The notes under the pieces are model-generated. The model searched no databases. It was not told the DNA's origin and saw only the letters and a program-made list of their open reading frames with translations. Below are positions 7,820-12,370 of a DNA stretch of 12,370 bases, in pieces. The translations under genes were made by a program, and so were the position numbers. Within the stretch, counting starts at the first letter, position 1, and every line of letters begins with the position of its first letter. The stretch comes from CAZKWG01 sp964615375 (GTDB lineage Bacteria > Myxococcota_A > UBA796 > CAZKWG01), in the NCBI GenBank assembly GCA_964615375.1, contig CAZTOW010000098.1, positions 1 to 12,370 on the forward strand. The letters are read 5' to 3'.

Positions 7820-8566
7820 TCACCCTTCGTCGTCGTCCTCCAGCGGCGCGGCCCGGACGAAGCGGGTCGCACGCCCCTGCGCGGAACGGCCGCGCTCCTC
7901 GGGCCGACCGCCGGCCCGACCACCACCACGCCTCTGTCCATGACCCTGCGTGCTCTCGCCCCGGGGCGTGAGCAGCACCTCGCGGATCGGCCCACGCACC
8001 ACGGGGTCCGGCTGGGGCAGCGCCCGCGCCGGCTCGGCCAGCAGCCCGCCGGTGTTCGGCGTCGCCGCCGGCTGGGGCTGGGGCTGGACGCTGGCCGCCG
8101 GGTCGGCCGCGGGCGAGCTGGGGGAGGCACCCTGGGCCTTCGCCTTCTCGCGCTTCTCGGCGAGCGCCTGGCCGGCGTCGCGGCCCACGCTCGCCAGCCA
8201 CGAGCCGAACACGCCGTTGCCGGCCGCGAGGTAGCCCGCGCCGCCGTCCTCGCCCGTGATCGTCTGGTAGAGCCCGTAGCCGCTGGCCGCGACGCCCAGG
8301 CCGGCGCGCACGTCCACGCCGCCCACCTTCATCTTCTCCGGCCCGAAGTAGCCCTCGGCCAGAGACGCCAGGAACAGGCTGCCCTGGGTCAGCCCCGTGT
8401 TTACGACCTGTTCGCCGGTCTCCTCGATCTGCTCCTTGGTGATGTTGTTCTTCTTCGTGAGGCTCGCGATCTTGCCCACGGCGTCGCCCAGCGCGGACTT
8501 CGCCTGCTTCTCGTTGACCTCGCCGCCCTCCATCGCGATCTGGAGGGGAGTTCTGTCTTTTGCCAT
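7820..8566 (-). CDS. Unknown 248-residue protein: helical head, Gly-rich centre, Pro-rich tail; first gene of the leftward operon
   Basis: The start at 8566 is taken as the first ATG that begins protein-like sequence (MAKDRTPLQIAMEGG). The frame stays open for 224 more codons upstream, but that part is compositionally random. Residues 15-60 are helical and charged. Residues 60-130 are small and Gly/Ala-rich with mildly hydrophobic stretches, such as GLGVAASGYGLYQTITG and GYLAAGNGVFGSWLAS, which could be membrane-active or a packed glycine-rich helix bundle. From about 145 the chain is disordered, Pro/Gln- then Arg/Gly-rich, ending in an acidic EDDDEG. No enzyme motif is seen. The upstream ribosome binding site is weak (GGGGTCC). 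Being first in the operon and next to structural-type genes suggests a particle or membrane-associated component. No family is recognised, and the true start is less certain than for its neighbours. Confidence 0.65.
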   Translation of the reverse strand: MAKDRTPLQIAMEGGEVNEKQAKSALGDAVGKIASLTKKNNITKEQIEETGEQVVNTGLTQGSLFLASLAEGYFGPEKMKVGGVDVRAGLGVAASGYGLYQTITGEDGGAGYLAAGNGVFGSWLASVGRDAGQALAEKREKAKAQGASPSSPAADPAASVQPQPQPAATPNTGGLLAEPARALPQPDPVVRGPIREVLLTPRGESTQGHGQRRGGGRAGGRPEERGRSAQGRATRFVRAAPLEDDDEG

Positions 8567-8659
8567 GGTGGACCCCGATGTGCGGGTTGGAGAGCGCCAG
8601 GCAGCGCCGGGCGTCGAGTTGAGGCTATGCGAGCAAAATCCTTGTGGGAAGCTGCATTC

Positions 8660-9309
8660 GGTGTCCCCGCTGTCCCCCCTGGGCTGAGCACCAGCGGGGA
8701 GAGGGACGTTGCACCGCAGCTCTCGACGCGGAGGGAAATCTGGGCGCGGGGACAGCGGTCGTGCGCCCCCCAACGGAAGGCAGGATCCAGCGCGCTGTCC
8801 CCCTGATCTGGCGAACGAGGGGGACAGCGGTCGTGGGCACTCACGGCGCGAGGCCGACAATTCCTCGGCGAGCAGGCAGCTCGGCGGGGCTCGCGGCGAG
8901 GCTTTGCGCGAGAGCCGGCGTTCAGACAGCCGTCCCCCCGCAGTCGAGGCCGTGAGGCGCCTGGCGGCCCGGATCGTCCCCGCCGTCCCCACCGTCCCCC
9001 AGCGCGAATCCGCGAGACTCTGGGAGCGTCGCTTCGAGGCCGGCGGACGGCCGTCCCCGCTCCGAGGGGATGCCAGCGGCCCACGTCGGCGGGAGGGCCG
9101 TGTGCAGGATTGGCCCGACTCGGGCTTGCGCAGCCTCGGATCGCGGGGGCCTGGTTGACATGCCAAATTTCTGAGAGCTTCGTTTAACGCGGTGCGCCCG
9201 CCTCCTCCCCCTTGGATTGGACGCAACCGACCATCCATGACAGCAAACAGATCCGACGTCAGGAATTGCGACCGAAGTCGGCTGGATTCTCACTCTCCCA
9301 GCCGTCCCC
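8660..9309. repeat. Array of eleven GGGGACRGC-type nonamers
   Basis: Read on the minus strand, copies lie at 8660-8668, 8669-8677, 8794-8802, 8929-8937, 8973-8981, 8982-8990, 8991-8999, 9050-9058 and 9301-9309. On the plus strand they lie at 8748-8756 and 8820-8828. The form is GGGGAC followed by AGC, GGC, GGT, GAT or ACC. Two groups are in exact 9-base tandem: 8660-8677 (two units) and 8973-8999 (three units). The two plus-strand copies belong to a 16-base direct repeat, GGGGACAGCGGTCGTG, at 8748-8763 and 8820-8835. I estimate about one copy of the GTCCCC core by chance in 650 bases of this composition. Repeated protein-binding sites (iterons, operators or a centromere-like site) are the natural reading. 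Confidence 0.7.
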
Positions 9310-9388
9310 CTCGCGCTCTGGCGCGCAGATCGACCACCTGGAGACCCCACACAAGGTCAACCTACGTTTTCGATGATTGCACATTTTC

Positions 9389-9407
9389 TCGGGATCGTCA
9401 ATCCCGA
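9389..9407. promoter_or_regulatory. Inverted repeat TCGGGAT-5-ATCCCGA
   Basis: Two perfect 7-base arms are separated by CGTCA. It stands about 110 bases before the rightward operon in an AT-richer patch. It could be an operator or a short hairpin; no T-run follows, so it is not a typical terminator. Confidence 0.45.
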
Positions 9408-9501
9408 CCTATGTTCGCCCGCAATTCCGCTCCTCTCGGCCCTCCAGCGCGCCCGCTGGCCCTTGATCCTCGCGCGCGGGACTGGCATCGTAGAGACACA
9501 C

Positions 9502-9515
9502 ATCACCGAGGTGAT
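9502..9515 (+). promoter_or_regulatory. Inverted repeat over the ribosome binding site of the rightward operon
   Basis: ATCACC and GGTGAT face each other across GA. The right arm and spacer contain the GAGG that would serve as Shine-Dalgarno for the ATG at 9517. The repeat could be an operator, or an RNA stem that hides the ribosome binding site. The two-base loop is too tight for a full hairpin, which favours a DNA-binding site. Confidence 0.4.
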
Positions 9516-9516
9516 C

Positions 9517-10455
9517 ATGTCGGCCGAAGCGTTCCATTTCGCGGGCCTGGAGTCCGTGCGTCTTCAGATGTTGGAGAAGTTCTCCGACCTGTCCTACATC
9601 GCCATCTTCGACCGCACCGACCGACGCCAGGAAGACAGCCTCGGCCGCTTCGACGTGGACGAAGACACCGTGCGCATGTACCTGGCCGCCCAGCGCGCCG
9701 CCCAACGCGGCGACGAGGCCAGCCCCGATGACCTGGGCAACGTCGGCGTGCTCACCCGGCGCGACCGCATCGAGACCGCGATCCGCTGGCTCTCGCAGCT
9801 CGTCATCGACAACATGGCCGACTACCCGGTGCGCCGCTTCCGCGTGCGGCTTCAGGGGCTCAAGGGCATCAAGCCCCACAACACCGTCATGGTGACCTGC
9901 ACCAACCGCTCGGCTCGCCGGGCGCAGCGCGAGCGAGCCGAGGGCGGCCCTGGCCTGGCGCGCGCAGGCGCCAGCGCCCCGACCGGCACGCCGACCGAGG
10001 CGCTCTCTGAGCAATACGCCCGCTTCGGCGAGATCCTGCTCGGGGCCATGTCGCAGGTCCAGCGGGTGTCCGCCGCGACCATCGACCACCTGAGCGAGCA
10101 GCTCTCGGACAGCCGCGACCAGGTAGACCAGCTCGTGGCCGCCATCCTGGAGCGCAACGTCTCCGACCTGCGCGCCGAGTCCACCCGCGCCCAGGAGGCC
10201 AAGGAGGCCGACACCCGCACCGCGCTCGCCCGTGACGCGCTCAAGCAGCTCGGCGACGCCACGCGGACCTTCCTGACCGCCAAGGGCCTGCCGCCCGAGA
10301 TGGGCGAGGTCTTCCAGAAGATCGGCCAGAGCCCCGACCTGATGAACGCGCTCAACGACCCGAAGGTCCGCGAGCTGATGAACAACCCGGAGAACCTGAA
10401 GGATCTCTCGTCCATGCTGCTGGCCGCCGGCCAGCACGCCACGTCCAAGACCTGA
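9517..10455 (+). CDS. Unknown 312-residue protein with coiled coil and STI1-like tail
   Basis: The ATG at 9517 is preferred over the in-frame ATG at 9373 because GAGG lies five bases before it and protein-like sequence begins there. Residues 1-130 form an alpha/beta domain with FSDLSYIAIFDRTDRRQED (22-40) and RFRVRLQGLKGIKPHNTVMV (107-126). Residues 140-160 are a Gly/Ala/Pro linker. Residues about 165-250 are a long charged helical, probably coiled-coil, region. The end, about 268-302, reads DLMNALNDPKVRELMNNPENL, resembling the Asn-Pro-rich helices of STI1-type repeats. No enzyme motif is seen and no family is recognised. It heads a rightward set with the next two genes, with 34 bases before the next start. 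Coiled coil and binding tail suggest an oligomeric adaptor or scaffold (inference). Confidence 0.8.
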   Translation: MSAEAFHFAGLESVRLQMLEKFSDLSYIAIFDRTDRRQEDSLGRFDVDEDTVRMYLAAQRAAQRGDEASPDDLGNVGVLTRRDRIETAIRWLSQLVIDNMADYPVRRFRVRLQGLKGIKPHNTVMVTCTNRSARRAQRERAEGGPGLARAGASAPTGTPTEALSEQYARFGEILLGAMSQVQRVSAATIDHLSEQLSDSRDQVDQLVAAILERNVSDLRAESTRAQEAKEADTRTALARDALKQLGDATRTFLTAKGLPPEMGEVFQKIGQSPDLMNALNDPKVRELMNNPENLKDLSSMLLAAGQHATSKT

Positions 10456-10489
10456 CCACCACGCCGCACCCGCGGCACAGGAGCCCGCC

Positions 10490-10855
10490 ATGCCCGAGAA
10501 CGACAAGCCCAGGCGCCCGAAGTCCCCCGCCTGGATGGAGCACGCCCGCCAGTTCTACGGCGCCGCCTTCGAGGTCAATGACGCCGCCGAGCTGTCCGGC
10601 GCCATCCGCGACTTCGCCGAGCTGAGCGACGCCGAGCAGCGCTTCACCCTCGCGCACCTGCTCTACCTGAACCTCCAGGCCCAGGCCCAGGGCGCCCGCC
10701 TGCTGCGCGAGCTGCGCGACACGCTCGACGAGGTCGCCGACGACGTGCGCGACGGCGTGGACGGCCTCGGCGACGAGGACGAGGAGGGCGGCGACGACGA
10801 GGCCGCCGAGCCCGCCGTCCAGACCGCCGCCCAGACCCCGCCTGTCCAGGCGTGA
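10490..10855 (+). CDS. Small acidic helical protein of unknown function
   Basis: The 121-residue product begins with a basic Pro-rich leader (PENDKPRRPKSP), then has a helical core (about 15-85) with AELSDAEQRFTLAHLLYLN and LRELRDTLDEVADDV. It ends in an Asp/Glu-rich segment (about 88-105) and an Ala/Pro/Gln tail. The start is well supported by AGGAG six bases before the ATG. It follows the coiled-coil gene by 34 bases and is probably on the same transcript. The acidic tail could mimic DNA or bind basic partners. No family is recognised. Confidence 0.8.
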   Translation: MPENDKPRRPKSPAWMEHARQFYGAAFEVNDAAELSGAIRDFAELSDAEQRFTLAHLLYLNLQAQAQGARLLRELRDTLDEVADDVRDGVDGLGDEDEEGGDDEAAEPAVQTAAQTPPVQA

Positions 10856-10861
10856 GCCGCA

Positions 10862-10884
10862 ACCCGGGGGCCGGGTCCGCCCGG
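10862..10884 (+). other. Two mutually exclusive hairpins between rightward genes
   Basis: ACCCGG-GGG-CCGGGT (10862-10876) and CCGGG-TCCG-CCCGG (10871-10884) share the CCGGG segment, so only one can form at a time. There is no following T-run. They lie in the 54-base gap before the start at 10910. They may slow transcription or translation, or simply reflect GC-rich sequence. Confidence 0.35.
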
Positions 10885-10909
10885 CTTCCGCTTCCCCGTG
10901 GAGCCCACC

Positions 10910-11398
10910 ATGACCGCCCGCCCCGCCGGCCCGTTCCAGGCCGCTGACCTGCGCTTCAACCTGCTCCTGCCTGTCACCCGCGTCGGCGTCGGCGTGTTCA
11001 GCTTCGATCCGCTGGAGAAGCTCATCGGCTGCTCGGTAGAGTCGATCCTGGCCTCGATGATGACCGGGCCGAAGACCGTCCGGCCGGTGCCAGGGACCAA
11101 CGGCGTCGAGGTCTATCCGCTGAGGCTGCCCCAGGGCGAGGGCGCGCTGATCCCGCTGAAGCACCTGGGAGAGCTGGGCTTCAAGAATGAGGCTGGGATG
11201 CTGAGGATCACGGTGCCGGTCCAGGCCGGGGCGTGGATCGCGGCCAGGCTGGGCGATGCGCTGGTGAGGGGGCCGGAGGACGGCTGGAGCGTGGACCGGC
11301 AGGGGCGGGTCCAGCATGTGTGGACCAGGCTGAAGCCGGGGATGCGGGCGGGGTATCCGGTGGGTGGGCTTGGGGAAGTGGGGGTGGAGGTTGGCTGA
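10910..11398 (+). CDS. Unknown 162-residue protein, last gene of the rightward set
   Basis: The ATG at 10910 has GGAG six bases upstream; a GTG four codons earlier would place that site inside the gene. The product is a compact mixed alpha/beta protein with FNLLLPVTRVGVGVFSF, LEKLIGCSVESILASMM, GALIPLKHLGELGFKNE and AWIAARLGDALVRG, ending in a Gly-rich GGLGEVGVEVG tail. No motif or family is recognised. Codon choice changes inside the gene: C-ending codons dominate at first, while AGG, GGG and GAG become frequent after about 11,100, giving long G runs on the plus strand near the end. It directly borders the composition break at about 11,400. Confidence 0.7.
   Translation: MTARPAGPFQAADLRFNLLLPVTRVGVGVFSFDPLEKLIGCSVESILASMMTGPKTVRPVPGTNGVEVYPLRLPQGEGALIPLKHLGELGFKNEAGMLRITVPVQAGAWIAARLGDALVRGPEDGWSVDRQGRVQHVWTRLKPGMRAGYPVGGLGEVGVEVG
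11362..11384 (+). other. G-run cluster with G-quadruplex potential
   Basis: Four G runs with short loops (GGG-T-GGG-CTT-GGGG-AAGT-GGGGG) lie within the last codons of the gene ending at 11398, and further G runs start at 11338. The pattern meets the usual G3+N1-7 rule. It could pause polymerases at the end of the operon. Confidence 0.45.
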
Positions 11399-11400
11399 AG

Positions 11401-11601
11401 TCAGGCAAGCGTGCCGCGCTTGACGAAGACCTCGTACAAGCGCTTGACGCAATTGACACTCACGGCTAGCTTATTCCATTGGCATACAATAGGTTCTTCT
11501 CCTCTTCTCCTTCCGCGACCGACATCACATCTCCATTCTGGGACCTTCTGACTAGGATGGACAAGAAGGTCTTCGAGCATCCATGAGCCCACCAGTCCCA
11601 T
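11401..11601 (-). CDS. Possible small protein downstream of the asparaginase-like gene
   Basis: A 66-residue frame starts at the ATG at 11601, 15 bases after the asparaginase-like stop; an overlapping TTG at 11634 is the alternative. The product begins MGLVGSWMLEDLLVHPSQK, has a central Cys/Arg-rich part (CDVGRGRRRGEE), and ends with CVKRLYEVFVKRGTLA, in which VKR recurs eight residues apart. No clear ribosome binding site is seen and no family is recognised. It is same-strand and tightly placed, which supports a real gene, but it may be chance. Confidence 0.35.
   Translation of the reverse strand: MGLVGSWMLEDLLVHPSQKVPEWRCDVGRGRRRGEEPIVCQWNKLAVSVNCVKRLYEVFVKRGTLA
11406..11449. repeat. Repeats of CAAGCG/CGCTTG and GCGCTTGACG at the composition break
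   Basis: CAAGCG-TGCCG-CGCTTG forms a hairpin at 11406-11422, and CAAGCGCTTG at 11437-11446 is a perfect palindrome. GCGCTTGACG occurs at 11416-11425 and again at 11440-11449, exactly 24 bases apart. The hairpin lies between two convergent genes and could help termination, but without a T-run. Confidence 0.45.
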
Positions 11602-11616
11602 TTCATCCGTGTAGGT

Positions 11617-12370
11617 CAGTCGCCAATCTCCCAAGTTACATTTATCTCGCCCCGAAGGTCATGAATCATCTCGGTGCAGATCTCTTGATAGCCTATCTCG
11701 CCAGATGCCTCCTTGGCAAGGAGCCAAGCCAGCTTAGCTGTCTGCGCCTCGATGCTCATGTCATAGGCAGGAATGGCTAGTTGCATGTCACGGAGCTGCT
11801 TTCCGGGTTCATTGACCTGAAAATTGCTGTTTCCGTTCGGGGCCTGGGTAGTAACGACTATCGGAATCTTCTCCGACTTGAGAAACTCAAATGCCACCTT
11901 ATGGACATGGCTAGGATCTCCAGCTCCAAAGGACCGGAGAATGAAACCACGGATACCATTGTACTCAACAAGCGTACGAAAGATCTCCGGAGACATCCCA
12001 GGAAACTCCGTGAGAGATGCAATGCGCGTGTCGAAGTTTGGTTCGCAGCGAAGCGTCGAGGCTTCTATCGCCTCAGCATAGTGTTGTGTCGACAAGTAGG
12101 AGTGGTGCTTCTTCAGGTTCGTCTCATTAATATTGATTATTCTACCGATACGGCCAATAATGCCTGTACTATATGATCGAAAAGCATCGTAGTCGAATTC
12201 AGTCTCCTTTTTGACACGCGGCCCGGTCAGAATGTAGCTGCCGAATACAGCAACGACACCTCGAAGACGACCACGGTCGCGCGGACGGACCGCAATTCGT
12301 ATGGCATTCTCAAGGTTACTACCCCGGCAGGCAAACACATGACGTTCAGGCCGCATAGCGAACATGCGCT
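11617..12370 (-). CDS. Type I L-asparaginase-like enzyme (C-terminal two thirds, partial)
   Basis: The frame continues past the right edge, so the N-terminus with the catalytic Thr motifs is missing. The visible 249+ residues follow the cytosolic (type I, AnsA/GatD-like) asparaginase pattern. They include MRPER then GSNLENAIRIA (about 4-26), VVAVFGSYILTGPRVKKETE (37-56) with the lysine of the RVTKT-type catalytic motif at about 53, and DAFRSYS (60-66). FPGMSPEIFRTLV (121-133), FILRSFGAGDPSH (141-153), PIVVTTQAPNG (168-178) and AIPAYDMSIEAQTAKLAWLLAKE (about 197-219) follow. These enzymes convert asparagine to aspartate and ammonia; relatives act as tRNA amidotransferase subunits. The usual TDG stretch before the NL helix is replaced by ACRG. 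GC content is about 45-50%, far below the genes to the left, so this gene has another origin. Confidence 0.8.

Larger units (their letters stand above)
8567..9516. other. 950-base divergent intergenic control region
   Basis: No convincing gene lies here. Open frames exist on both strands, but they are low-complexity, lack ribosome binding sites and have no protein-like pattern. The region separates the leftward nine-gene operon from the rightward three-gene operon and so should contain both promoters. It holds the GGGGACRGC nonamers, two inverted repeats, and AT-richer islands at about 9151-9190 and 9361-9400. A replication origin, partition site or operator region is possible. Confidence 0.7.

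Noticed and set aside
8709..9158. 149-codon plus-strand frame in the control region
   Set aside because: Low-complexity, no ribosome binding site, and it spans the repeat array.
9155..9188. TTGACA as a -35 promoter element
   Set aside because: The nearest -10-like TTTAAC is 22 bases away, beyond the usual 16-18, and no better -10 is present.
8567..9238. Upstream extension of the Gly-rich protein by 224 codons
   Set aside because: The extension is Arg/Pro/Ser-rich, runs through the nonamer repeats and has no start signal. The frame is open only because GC-rich DNA has few stops.
9373..9516. Earlier ATG for the coiled-coil protein
   Set aside because: The 48 extra residues are not protein-like, cross the inverted repeat at 9389-9407, and the site has no Shine-Dalgarno sequence, unlike 9517.
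1..12370. Window as a closed circle
   Set aside because: Joining base 12,370 to base 1 continues neither the methylase frame nor supplies the missing front of the asparaginase-like gene.

Overview
The window is about 70% GC up to roughly base 11,400 and then drops to about half GC to the right edge. The GC-rich part has dense genes, translationally coupled starts and good Shine-Dalgarno sites, as expected of a high-GC bacterium (for example a myxobacterium-like or other high-GC proteobacterium) or of a virus, plasmid or integrated element of such a host. No rRNA, tRNA, CRISPR array or housekeeping gene is visible, so the host cannot be named. The content looks like an accessory element.

Layout. 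Bases 1-52 look like one end of an IS21-type insertion sequence that has cut into a large gene. Bases 53-8566 carry a nine-gene operon on the minus strand. In transcription order it encodes: a Gly-rich protein (8566-7820); three beta-rich proteins (7757-7098, 7059-6451, 6443-6039), the first with an Asp/Glu tract and a nine-arginine run; a transglutaminase-fold protein with a plausible Cys-His-Asp triad (6042-5527); a charge-block protein (5530-4751); a two-segment membrane protein (4727-4098); a 525-residue protein with an AT-hook (4094-2517); and the front of a very large N6-adenine methyltransferase/helicase (2520-1), broken in its Walker A motif. Four junctions overlap by 4 bases or are 3 bases apart, so the genes are co-expressed.

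Bases 8567-9516 form a 950-base divergent control region without a convincing gene. It contains eleven copies of a GGGGACRGC-like nonamer, some in exact 9-base tandem, and an inverted repeat lying over the ribosome binding site of the rightward operon. Bases 9517-11398 hold three rightward genes of unknown function (a coiled-coil protein, a small acidic protein and a 162-residue protein).

Bases 11,399-12,370 are compositionally foreign. They hold, on the minus strand, the C-terminal two thirds of a type I L-asparaginase-like enzyme and a possible small downstream gene.

Interpretation (inference). The set of small beta-rich proteins, a maturation-type cysteine peptidase, a membrane protein, highly charged proteins and a methylase-helicase of the kind carried by phages and conjugative elements suggests a virion or particle-forming module of an undescribed mobile element, possibly tailless because no tape measure, portal, terminase or tail gene is present. 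No packaging ATPase is in the window, so this is a hypothesis. The element seems to be decaying or mutated, since an IS interrupts its methylase-helicase.
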